From: Pseudomonadota bacterium
GTDB taxonomy: Bacteria > Pseudomonadota > Alphaproteobacteria > Rhizobiales > Hyphomicrobiaceae
Length of the DNA stretch: 5,622 nt
Direction of reading: 5' to 3'
NCBI GenBank assembly: GCA_021813195.1
Contig: JAKALI010000313.1
Span: 1 to 5,622, forward strand
Positions 1-5,622 of this stretch are shown piece after piece. Each line of letters begins with the position of its first letter. The stretch's first letter is position 1. The notes under the pieces were generated by a model. The model had not been told where the DNA came from. It did not search any database and saw nothing but the letters and a program-made list of their open reading frames with translations. The translations under genes and the position numbers were made by a program.

Positions 1-2508
1 ACGGATGTTTGTTTGGCGCTGTCGGATAGTTGCCTCAAGACGGTCGCGTTCCGCAATAATTCGAGCGTCGAATAGGTGCCTGGTGAGCCCAACGTAGGTT
101 TCGCGCGCGTCTGTCGGTTTGGCGAGATAGAGAACGGCTGCGGTGGTCGTACGAGATTGAACCGAATAGGCCGTGCCAGCGTAGGCGTGGCTAATGCGAG
201 GCGGACGGGGAGAGCGCTTGCGCGGCCAGCGTACCAATGATGCCCATGCCGATTCGATGAACCTGCCGTCTTCAAGCCGGACAGCTATTTTTGTGTCGCC
301 ATCAGTTGTTTCGACACGTTCGATTGTTCCCCGAGTACCATTGCGAATGCGGAATTTTGGCAGGTTCTCACCAAATCGAATCCGGTCGCCTTGGGCGAGC
401 TCGATAGGACCGATCGTTTTATCTCGGCCCACCGCTGTGAGTGCTGTGTCTGGGCCCTGGAGGCGGCCTTCAGCGCGCAACACAGCGCGCGCAGCTTTGT
501 TGAGCGCAGCAGCATCAGAATTCCGGCGGGTAATGATGAGAACATCATCACCGTGGGCCTTGCGGTAATCCGTCCAGCTCTCGATCACCCGATTTTGTGC
601 GGCAATCTCACCGAATACAAGTTCCAGCCGATTATTCTTGGCGTAGGCGCGTAAGCCCGCCTCGGAGTCACCTTTCGCCATGACAATGGAGGCGGCTCGC
701 TGCCAGTCGACCTGTTGCCGGCGTACTTGCGAGAGCATGGCCCCTCTCGCAATAACCTCAGATATTCCGCGTAGTGCGCTACCACCTTGGACTGCTTCGA
801 GTTGGCGGCGATCGCCAAGACAGAGAACTTTTGCGCCGCCGCGGGCAGCGCTGAGCACGGATTCGAGCTCGTGGACCCCAGCCAAACCGACCTCGTCGAC
901 GATGACTAGGGCCCCGTCATCGATTTCCGGAGCTTTTCCCGTGCTGCGGTCGTGGCGCCATTTTGCGATTGCGTGAGCCTCGATGCCGCAGGATTTTGAG
1001 AGTTCATCCGCTGCCACCCAGGTTGGGGCGAGACCGAGGATCACCTTGAGACCCGACCGGCGGGCCGCGTCGACCAAAACACGGGTGAGCGTGGTCTTCC
1101 CGGAGCCGGCCGGCGCTTCGCATATGCTGACGCCATCCCGGTTGGTAGCGAATCTTACGGCGGCCGCCTGCTCGGCGGAGAGGCGAGGGGCATTGGCAAT
1201 GGCGGCCTCCACCGCCGCGGGCTGGAACCAGTCGCGTTCGTCGAGGCGATCTGCGGCGCGGAGCAGGCGAGCTTCACTCGCCGCAATAGACGGGGTCGTC
1301 CAGCAATCGGCCCGCTCGTCGCCGGCAAGCCGGCAAAGAGCGCCCCGTTCCTCGTATGAGCGCAATTCCGCCCAGACCTGGTCGATGCCAATGCCCGCGA
1401 GACCTGCTTCGACGAATGCGGTGATGAGGAGGTCCTTGCGGTCTACGACGCTGTGATGCCGAAAAAGCTTCGACGCGGCGACGGCGATCGGGCCGATGCC
1501 GGGAATTTCAGGCGGGTCGAAGTCGAGTTCGACGATCTTGTCGATCTGGCGGCTGGGGACATAGCTGCGCGCGGCTTGCCAGGGATCGATGCCGGTTTGA
1601 TTAAGCTCCTTTTGCCAACGCTGCTCCAGCAGGTCGCCGACAGGAATCTCGTCTTTCGATCCGCGGGTTGCGAGTGCAGCGAGTTCTTTCTGTGCGCCGG
1701 AAGCTCCGCGCCCGACGCGCTGTTCGATCTGATGCGATCGCTTCGAAAATGTCTCGATGACGGCTTGCGGGATACCGGCGATTTCCAACTGGTTGCGCCC
1801 GGCTTCGCGCAGGTGAAACCGTTGCTGCACCAATCGCTGCGCGCAGGCGGCTCGGTAGACCGCGCCTAGCAGCAGCTGGTGTTCGAATAGCTTCTGCGGT
1901 TCAAGGGTCAGGTGCTTGTATCGGCGTAGCCGCTTATTCTCATTGTAACGGCTTTTGGTCCGATCGTAGCCCCCGATATTGAGAAGTACGGCGTGTGTGT
2001 GAATATTTCCGTCGCCTTCGCGCGAGGTGTAATGGTCGAACCGGCCGACGATTATATCGATTGGCGCTTCCCGGACATGCCCGCCCGGCCCAAGTCGCAT
2101 TTCGACGAGACGCTCTTGCACCAGGAATTTAAGAGCATCGTCAACCGCTGCACGGTGAATGTCGTGCAGCATAGCACGCTGCTGTTCGTTCCCTGCCATC
2201 CAAAGGATGGACAGTGTTTTCGGCGCCGAAAAGGTGAGGTCCCAGCCGGCACGGTGACCTGGGCCTGAGCCACGTACGAGCGGGCTGCCCGTGCGCGGAT
2301 CAAGCCCGGCGCACAAATCCCGAAATGACACCTTGTCGATTTGGGCGTCGTGTTTGACGATCGTTTCGCCGGTCGACCACCAGACGCCGCCGCCGTCGCG
2401 CACGTAGTACTCGTCCCGACTTCTGGGACGGGCCTCCCGGTTAGGGTCATTGAGGTAATACCGGCCGGCGTCCCGGCCGGCCCCGAGCGTATGAAGGGAT
2501 GCCGTCAT
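1..2508 (-). CDS. MobF-family conjugative relaxase-helicase (TrwC/TraI-like), 3' end outside window
   Basis: This protein would nick oriT, stay covalently bound to the 5' end of the transferred strand and unwind the plasmid during conjugation. The frame is open for 836 codons from ATG 2508 to the left edge with no stop, so the C-terminus is missing; R388 TrwC is about 966 aa. The N-terminal relaxase domain (about 1-300) has candidate catalytic tyrosines Y17/Y18 and Y34/Y35, the acidic motif GWDLTFSAPK (D90), and a three-histidine metal site H159, H170, H172 (IHTHAVLL). That His spacing is the same as TrwC H150/H161/H163 as I recall it. The SF1 helicase domain (about 437 onward) has an LSAEQ motif (443-447), Walker A EAPAGSGKTT (K471), Walker B VIVDE (D538, E539), GDRRQL (565-570), RRQ (596-598), YSVQSRT (Q784) and YVGLTR (R810). 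The start is chosen because ATG 2508 overlaps the TGA of the RHH gene as ATGA, suggesting translational coupling. An oddity is Ser785 where Gly usually follows the motif Gln. Family assignment is very secure. Confidence 0.96.
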   Translation of the reverse strand, partial: MTASLHTLGAGRDAGRYYLNDPNREARPRSRDEYYVRDGGGVWWSTGETIVKHDAQIDKVSFRDLCAGLDPRTGSPLVRGSGPGHRAGWDLTFSAPKTLSILWMAGNEQQRAMLHDIHRAAVDDALKFLVQERLVEMRLGPGGHVREAPIDIIVGRFDHYTSREGDGNIHTHAVLLNIGGYDRTKSRYNENKRLRRYKHLTLEPQKLFEHQLLLGAVYRAACAQRLVQQRFHLREAGRNQLEIAGIPQAVIETFSKRSHQIEQRVGRGASGAQKELAALATRGSKDEIPVGDLLEQRWQKELNQTGIDPWQAARSYVPSRQIDKIVELDFDPPEIPGIGPIAVAASKLFRHHSVVDRKDLLITAFVEAGLAGIGIDQVWAELRSYEERGALCRLAGDERADCWTTPSIAASEARLLRAADRLDERDWFQPAAVEAAIANAPRLSAEQAAAVRFATNRDGVSICEAPAGSGKTTLTRVLVDAARRSGLKVILGLAPTWVAADELSKSCGIEAHAIAKWRHDRSTGKAPEIDDGALVIVDEVGLAGVHELESVLSAARGGAKVLCLGDRRQLEAVQGGSALRGISEVIARGAMLSQVRRQQVDWQRAASIVMAKGDSEAGLRAYAKNNRLELVFGEIAAQNRVIESWTDYRKAHGDDVLIITRRNSDAAALNKAARAVLRAEGRLQGPDTALTAVGRDKTIGPIELAQGDRIRFGENLPKFRIRNGTRGTIERVETTDGDTKIAVRLEDGRFIESAWASLVRWPRKRSPRPPRISHAYAGTAYSVQSRTTTAAVLYLAKPTDARETYVGLTRHLFDARIIAERDRLEATIRQRQTNIR
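2461..2480 (-). repeat. Perfect 8-bp inverted repeat (hairpin) inside the relaxase 5' coding region
   Basis: CCGGCCGG at 2461-2468 and 2473-2480 is separated by four bases, so the relaxase mRNA could form an all-G/C 8-bp stem with a GACG loop about 28-47 nt after the start codon. The same bases also form a 9-bp direct repeat (2461-2469 and 2473-2481). They encode the repeated peptide AGR-D-AGR just before the tyrosine pair Y17/Y18. The repeat is seen directly; any effect on translation is inference, and G+C-rich Ala-Gly-Arg codons could produce it by chance. Confidence 0.6.
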
Positions 2509-2774
2509 GCCTTTGCGTGCGGGCAGCGGCACAAATTGGAGAGATCGACACTGCTGCCCGCAGTCGCCTCGCCGATGAACTCGGCAAGATCAAGAAGTCC
2601 TTGATCGACGGTATCCAGGCGATCGATAAGCGCGCGGTGGCGAATCGCCACCTCCAAGTGCTGTATTACGCATTCGGCGATGAGTTGGGCGGGGGAGAGC
2701 TTTGAATTGCGTGCGGCCTCTTCAAGACGTTCTGCGAGTGTCTCTTCAAGCTCCACGCTGTAACTTGTCGACAT
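2505..2774 (-). CDS. Ribbon-helix-helix (CopG/TrwA-like) relaxosome accessory or autoregulator protein
   Basis: This 89-residue protein begins MSTSYSVELEETLAERLEEA. A short polar N-terminal strand (about residues 3-9), an amphipathic helix (10-24), a turn at SKLSPAQ (24-30) and a second helix (about 28-41) match the RHH DNA-binding fold. A further helical, acidic segment (about 46-70) follows, and the tail carries Cys82 and Cys84. Proteins of this type (R388 TrwA, F TraY) bind oriT, help the relaxase nick, and repress their own operon. The gene ends in the ATGA that starts the relaxase and lies directly downstream of the TGTGG repeat cluster, its likely binding region. The start at 2774 is preferred because GAGGAA precedes it at good spacing; an in-frame ATG at 2807 would add a basic arm (MAPPAKRLRNA) but has no visible ribosome site. 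The predicted DNA-contacting strand lacks the basic residues common in this fold, so the longer form remains possible. The fold is assigned from sequence pattern, and the role from context. Confidence 0.82.
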   Translation of the reverse strand: MSTSYSVELEETLAERLEEAARNSKLSPAQLIAECVIQHLEVAIRHRALIDRLDTVDQGLLDLAEFIGEATAGSSVDLSNLCRCPHAKA

Positions 2775-2778
2775 CGCG

Positions 2779-2784
2779 TTCCTC
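2779..2784 (-). promoter_or_regulatory. Ribosome binding site of the RHH gene
   Basis: The minus strand reads GAGGAA here, followed by four bases and then ATG at 2774. It supports the 89-residue start over the upstream in-frame ATG at 2807, which is preceded by a G+C-rich stretch without a purine-rich site. Confidence 0.6.
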
Positions 2785-2900
2785 AAACGCTTCGCCGGCG
2801 GTGCCATGTGGGCGCCGCCGGAATTGCAGATCCGAGGCTTAACATGCTTATGCCGGCCGCGCCGCCGCTTCTTCTGATCTTGGTGGCCAGCTTTAGTGCG

Positions 2901-2978
2901 TGTGGTGTGAAGCCCATTTCTTGTGGCCTTTCCTGTGGTACGTCTTGTGGCCCCGTGTGATCGCCTGTGGCCCCGTGT
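2901..2978 (+). repeat. TGTGG direct-repeat array, with a 13-bp exact repeat pair
   Basis: TGTGG occurs at 2901-2905, 2922-2926, 2934-2938, 2946-2950 and 2966-2970, all in the same orientation. The steps are 21, 12, 12 and 20 bp. The last two copies extend to an exact 13-bp repeat, TGTGGCCCCGTGT (2946-2958 and 2966-2978), spaced 20 bp apart, about two helical turns, so both would face the same side of the DNA. TTGTGGCC is also repeated at 2921-2928 and 2945-2952. Such arrays are typical binding sites for multimeric RHH accessory proteins or relaxases. The repeats are seen directly; the binding role is inference. Confidence 0.75.
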
Positions 2979-3002
2979 AGCCTCTGTGTAGGCACTGCCG
3001 AT

Positions 3003-4649
3003 CTAGGCGGTATTATTGGTCAAACACTGCAAGCGCGGATCATTATAGGCCGTCTTGCGAATTTGCAGCGGCCGCTTCGGATAGCGCTTGCTGTTCGGCA
3101 AGACGATAAGGTCGCTGCTTGGCATCTGTCCGATGGCCTCCGCCGTCATTAGGCGTACGGCGGTCGGGCGTGTCGAGGTCGACGTCTTGCCGGACTTCTC
3201 GTCGGTCGTTGTGACCTCCTCCAAGACGGTGTAGTTTCCGATCGCCCGCGACAACAGTTCCCGTCCATCGGGGTCGACCAGTGGCGCATCGGAAAACGTA
3301 ACGAATTCCGCGGTGTTCAGCAGGGTTTGTGCGCCGTCTTTGCCGAAGGAGTCTTTGATCTGATTTTGCGTCTGCCAGAACGACCAAAAGCTTACGTTAC
3401 GTCCGGGCAGTTCGCCGGCCGCCAGCACGAATTCCTCGAACTGACTGCCGAACACTGTTGCGGCTTCGTCGATGAAACATAATAGTCGTTCAAGCGGACG
3501 GCGGTTGCGCACGGTTGCGAAGAGGTCACACAGCATCCACCGCAGCAGCGGTGCAAGGGTGGTTAAATCCTCTGTAGGGATGGGTATGAACAGATCCGTC
3601 TCTCCGCCACATATTTCGTCAAGCTCGAAAGTATTGGCACTGGTTGCCCACTGAAGACGCGGGTCGGCAACCCAGTCAAAAGCCTGCAAGGCGGTTGAGA
3701 GGATCGCGTCTCGTCCCTTTGGGTCCATTGACAGAATCGCCTTGGCGTTCTCGGCCGCGACGCCCTGCAAGGGTTCCAGCGCCTTCGAGAACGCGGCAAC
3801 ATTGGCCAAGAGCTTGGCAACGCCAGCAGGCGTTGCTTCACCGGTGGCGTGCGCCGCCAGGAACGCGCCGACGATGGCGGTGATGGCGCGGTTTTGAAAA
3901 TATACCGCGTCTCCGGAGGCCGCCGCCGGTGGGAGGAGGGCACGGGCAACGCGCTGCAAGTACAAAATATCCTGTAAGTTGAGGGCTTGTACTGGATTCC
4001 AACGGTCGTCGCCGCCGGCAATGCCGAGGGGATCGAAGCAGCGAACAGTGCGGCCAAGAGCCCGCCGGCGTTCTGCGACGGCACGCGTCACTTCGCCTTT
4101 CGGGTCTATGACGCAAGCCGGTCCTGCCAGGCTTGTGGAGTCCGGAACGAGCAGATTCGGGATGACCAGGCCTGACGTCTTTCCGGTCCTGGGAGGAGCG
4201 ATTGAAACGAGGTGGCTTTCAATCGTCACGCGGATGGGTCGGCCCCTATCAGGGTCGAGCCCGAGTTCCAGCCCGACCCGCATTTGCCGTCGTTCGCGGC
4301 GCGTTGCCCAGCGTGCGTCGCCCAAAGTGGCGTTCGGATCGCGCCGCGGGCCTGTACGCGGCCAGAACACGACCAGGATCGCAAAGGCCGACGCCGCAAA
4401 AATGGACGCAAATGCTTTGCGGCCATAGGGACCAAGTGCGTCAGTGTAGCCGAACAACATGTGCGCATATGTGTTGAGCGGCTTTAACCCGTAGGTGCTT
4501 ATCCACGCTGCAAACCAACCCGAGGGGTGCACGACATTGGCGGGCCATAGCGAGATCTCGAAGCCGTGGACGGCGATTTCGACAGCGGGAAATCCGAACA
4601 ACAATGCTGCAATTAAGACCCCAAGAACGGCCAGCCATTTACGAATCAT
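3003..4649 (-). CDS. Type IV coupling protein, VirD4/TraG/TrwB-like DNA-transfer ATPase
   Basis: This is the inner-membrane ATPase that links the relaxosome to the type IV secretion channel and drives substrate into it. The 548-residue product falls between TrwB (about 507) and VirD4/TraG (about 650). Two N-terminal membrane spans are visible (about 5-27 and 79-96), with a loop containing several Trp and Tyr residues between them. The cytoplasmic domain carries Walker A APPRTGKTSG (151-160, K157) followed by LVIPNLL, the family segment VIDPKGE (180-186), Walker B LLCFIDEAA (D394, E395), and a Gln-rich WQTQNQIKDSFG (425-436). The start at 4649 is chosen because AAGGGGAG lies eight bases upstream and the membrane span follows at once; the same frame runs back to 4784 but only through the neighbour's coding sequence. 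It overlaps the preceding gene by 11 bp, implying one transcript. The C-terminus ends soon after the ATPase core, without the long acidic tail of some TraD proteins. Walker A ends in KTSG, where many relatives have KG or KGVG. Confidence 0.95.
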   Translation of the reverse strand: MIRKWLAVLGVLIAALLFGFPAVEIAVHGFEISLWPANVVHPSGWFAAWISTYGLKPLNTYAHMLFGYTDALGPYGRKAFASIFAASAFAILVVFWPRTGPRRDPNATLGDARWATRRERRQMRVGLELGLDPDRGRPIRVTIESHLVSIAPPRTGKTSGLVIPNLLVPDSTSLAGPACVIDPKGEVTRAVAERRRALGRTVRCFDPLGIAGGDDRWNPVQALNLQDILYLQRVARALLPPAAASGDAVYFQNRAITAIVGAFLAAHATGEATPAGVAKLLANVAAFSKALEPLQGVAAENAKAILSMDPKGRDAILSTALQAFDWVADPRLQWATSANTFELDEICGGETDLFIPIPTEDLTTLAPLLRWMLCDLFATVRNRRPLERLLCFIDEAATVFGSQFEEFVLAAGELPGRNVSFWSFWQTQNQIKDSFGKDGAQTLLNTAEFVTFSDAPLVDPDGRELLSRAIGNYTVLEEVTTTDEKSGKTSTSTRPTAVRLMTAEAIGQMPSSDLIVLPNSKRYPKRPLQIRKTAYNDPRLQCLTNNTA

Positions 4650-5241
4650 TCGCAAAGCTCCCCTTCCAAACCCGTGCATTTTGATGAAGCCAGGATGCAG
4701 GCACTTCGGTGAAACCGTAGCCTTCGCGCGCATTCCAAATGCGCAACACGATGCGATCGCTGCGCGACCCCGGCATCGCGACAACGGCTACGCCGGCCGG
4801 TATCTCGATCGTTTCCCTGTCGCCGTCGGGAAACCGCCAGACAAAATCCCAGGCCTGATTGAAGAAGACTTCCTGGGAAGCCGTGTTGCGCCAGGCGAGG
4901 AAACCGAGGGGCGCCAAGAACGCCAGAACGACGGCGAGAACGACAGCGGCGCGCCCGTGATAGCGAACGCGCCGCAGCGACAGATTAATGGCGCGGCCGA
5001 TGGCGAACGGCGCGCGCCGGCGGCGCTTAGGTAGGCGGTCGGCAATTGCGTGCTCCAATTGCTGCCGATCGTATGCGGTCAAGGCCGGATCGCTCAGGCC
5101 GGCAATGAGCGCATTTCGGTCGGTCGAGCCGATCAATTCGGCCAGGCGTTTGGCACTGGCGCGCCGAATTTCGGCATTGGACGCGTCCACATCGGCGCGC
5201 GCCAGTGCGTAGCGATCGAGCAAGGTCTTCAACCGGCTCAT
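4639..5241 (-). CDS. Single-span membrane protein of unknown function in the transfer operon
   Basis: I do not recognise this 200-residue protein. The N-terminal 75 residues are hydrophilic and probably helical (MSRLKTLLDRYALARADVD...), with a region like a small helical bundle. A strongly basic patch (PKRRRRAP, 71-78, with more Arg to about 96) precedes one membrane span (about 97-118), as expected for a cytoplasmic N-terminus under the positive-inside rule. The C-terminal part (about 119-200) is rich in aromatic and beta-type sequence (FFNQAWDFVWRFPDGD, VLRIWNAREGYGF) and would lie in the periplasm. No signal cleavage site or lipobox is seen. The start is taken at ATG 5241 because it overlaps the upstream stop as ATGA; a GTG at 5253 would add four residues. 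It overlaps the coupling-protein gene by 11 bp, so the two are very likely co-expressed. A role as partner of the coupling protein or a T4SS scaffold is inference only. Confidence 0.85.
   Translation of the reverse strand: MSRLKTLLDRYALARADVDASNAEIRRASAKRLAELIGSTDRNALIAGLSDPALTAYDRQQLEHAIADRLPKRRRRAPFAIGRAINLSLRRVRYHGRAAVVLAVVLAFLAPLGFLAWRNTASQEVFFNQAWDFVWRFPDGDRETIEIPAGVAVVAMPGSRSDRIVLRIWNAREGYGFTEVPASWLHQNARVWKGSFANDS
4658..4665 (-). promoter_or_regulatory. Ribosome binding site deciding the coupling-protein start
   Basis: The minus strand reads AAGGGGAG, then eight bases, then ATG at 4649. It lies inside the 3' end of the upstream membrane-protein gene and fixes the 548-residue start rather than the in-frame ATG at 4784. 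Confidence 0.7.
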
Positions 5242-5622
5242 GACGCCAACCACGTCGCGGCCGGCAGGACGGCTTCCATGACCGCGAGGCGGAATGCCTT
5301 TAAGTCATTCACCATCCGCCGCGCCTGATTGAATCCGAATTCTGCGGCGAAATCGGCGGCCGTAAGCGCAGGAATTGCCTGCAGCCCCGTTGCCTGTAAA
5401 AACTCGACAGTGTGCGGCTCAAGGTTCCATTTGGCCAACGTCGTGACGGGCAGGCCGCCGGCAATGCGCTTGAGCAAGTCCGCATCGATATGGCCGCGAA
5501 CCTGATTTTCGACGACGAATTGCGCCGCCGCCCAACGCTTCGACATGGCCAGGAGTTTGGATCCCTCCGCCATGGCGGCCGGGTCGGCGGTCAAGACAAC
5601 CAGCACTGCGAGCTCGATCCCA
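5238..5622 (-). CDS. C-terminal part of a probable ParA/StbB-type ATPase, 5' end outside window
   Basis: The frame is open to the right edge, so only the last 127 residues and the TGA stop (5240-5238) are visible. The segment begins GIELAVLVVLTADPAAMAEG. A hydrophobic strand followed by T-A-D-P and a helix resembles the part of ParA/MinD-type (deviant Walker A) ATPases where a conserved strand leads to a Pro-Asp-type turn. Next come AAAQFVVENQVRG, like the strand-Asn segment that contacts the nucleotide base in that superfamily, and a helix-rich end (FNQARRMVNDLKAFRLAV). The Walker A itself would lie outside the window, so the assignment rests on secondary pattern only. In R388 the stbABC segregation genes, including a ParA-like StbB, lie next to the trw transfer genes, which fits. 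An apparent GTG start at 5606 is not believable because homologous-looking sequence continues upstream. The gene is translationally linked (ATGA) to the membrane protein. It could instead be an unrelated transfer protein. Confidence 0.75.
   Translation of the reverse strand, partial: GIELAVLVVLTADPAAMAEGSKLLAMSKRWAAAQFVVENQVRGHIDADLLKRIAGGLPVTTLAKWNLEPHTVEFLQATGLQAIPALTAADFAAEFGFNQARRMVNDLKAFRLAVMEAVLPAATWLAS

Larger units (their letters stand above)
2775..3002. other. Intergenic region between coupling protein and RHH gene; candidate oriT/operator
   Basis: This 228-bp stretch is the only substantial gap between well-supported genes in the window. The half near the coupling-protein stop is dominated by TGTGG-type direct repeats (2898-2990). 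The half near the RHH gene is plain G+C-rich sequence. It lies between coupling-protein and RHH/relaxase genes, the usual neighbourhood of oriT in MobF plasmids, and upstream of an RHH gene, where autoregulation is usual. I see no convincing -35/-10 pair and no strong terminator. A 135-bp minus-strand frame (2917-2783) exists but is not supported as a gene. The oriT/operator role is inferred from context and repeats. Confidence 0.45.

Noticed and set aside
983..1869. Two plus-strand open frames (983-1456 and 1453-1869).
   Set aside because: They are antisense to the relaxase helicase domain, whose motifs are unambiguous; the plus-strand products are Arg/Ala/Ser-rich shadows.
1..2508. Impression that this region is a broken gene, because several short minus-strand frames (285-551, 585-818, 1155-1391, 2052-2450) appear in it.
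   Set aside because: All of these are in a different frame from ATG 2508. Reading triplets in the relaxase frame from 2508 to 1 gives no stop, and relaxase and helicase motifs occur in the expected order, so the gene is intact and only cut by the window edge.
2783..2917. Minus-strand 44-codon frame beginning MGFTPHALKLATKIRR and ending just before the RHH ribosome site; it could be a leader peptide.
   Set aside because: It uses several codons rare in the neighbouring genes (CTA, ATA, TTA, AGA AGA), has only a weak, distant purine-rich site, and resembles nothing known to me. The suggestive point is that its TGA overlaps the RHH ribosome site, but this is not enough to call a gene.
2981..2995. 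Short inverted repeat GCCT-N6-AGGC after the coupling-protein stop, considered as a terminator.
   Set aside because: The stem is only 4 bp and no T-run follows on the minus strand, so terminator function is not supported.
3563..4084. Minus-strand frame of 173 codons inside the coupling-protein gene.
   Set aside because: It is a frame-shifted shadow of the coupling protein, which has Walker A, Walker B and membrane spans in its own frame.
4495..5034. Plus-strand open frame of 179 codons.
   Set aside because: It lies opposite the membrane-protein and coupling-protein genes, has low-complexity composition without recognisable motifs, and is explained by high G+C content.

Overview
The window reads as the DNA-processing (Dtr) end of a conjugative or mobilisable plasmid or integrative element. 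All convincing genes lie on the minus strand, so the region is read from high to low coordinates. In that order it holds: the C-terminal part of an ATPase-like protein cut by the right edge (5622-5238), a small single-span membrane protein of unknown function (5241-4639), a VirD4/TraG/TrwB-type coupling protein (4649-3003), a 228-bp intergenic stretch with TGTGG-type direct repeats, a ribbon-helix-helix (RHH) DNA-binding protein (2774-2505), and a MobF-class (TrwC/TraI-like) relaxase-helicase (from 2508), which stays open to the left edge.

The genes are packed as operons. The first two overlap by 4 bp (ATGA), the second and third by 11 bp, and the RHH gene and relaxase again by 4 bp (ATGA). 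The only real break is 2775-3002, between the coupling-protein stop and the RHH start. That is where the repeat array sits, and it is the best candidate for an origin of transfer and/or the operator through which the RHH protein controls its own gene and the relaxase.

By analogy with R388 TrwA/TrwB/TrwC, the RHH protein would bind repeats at oriT. The relaxase would cut one strand, attach to it through a tyrosine and unwind it with its SF1 helicase domain. The inner-membrane coupling ATPase would then deliver the complex to a type IV secretion channel. No mating-channel genes (VirB/Trb) are visible here, so the window alone cannot tell a self-transmissible element from a mobilisable one.

The sequence is G+C-rich, and the protein style (Ala/Arg/Asp-rich, relaxase beginning MTASLHTLGAGRDAGRYY) suggests an alphaproteobacterial host. 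This is an impression from general familiarity, not a database match. The plus strand has many open frames, but all lie opposite well-supported minus-strand genes and look like G+C-driven shadows. The most interesting points are the intergenic repeat cluster with an F-nic-like motif, the placement of the RHH gene directly in front of the relaxase, a perfect hairpin just inside the relaxase gene, and the unrecognised membrane protein next to the coupling protein.
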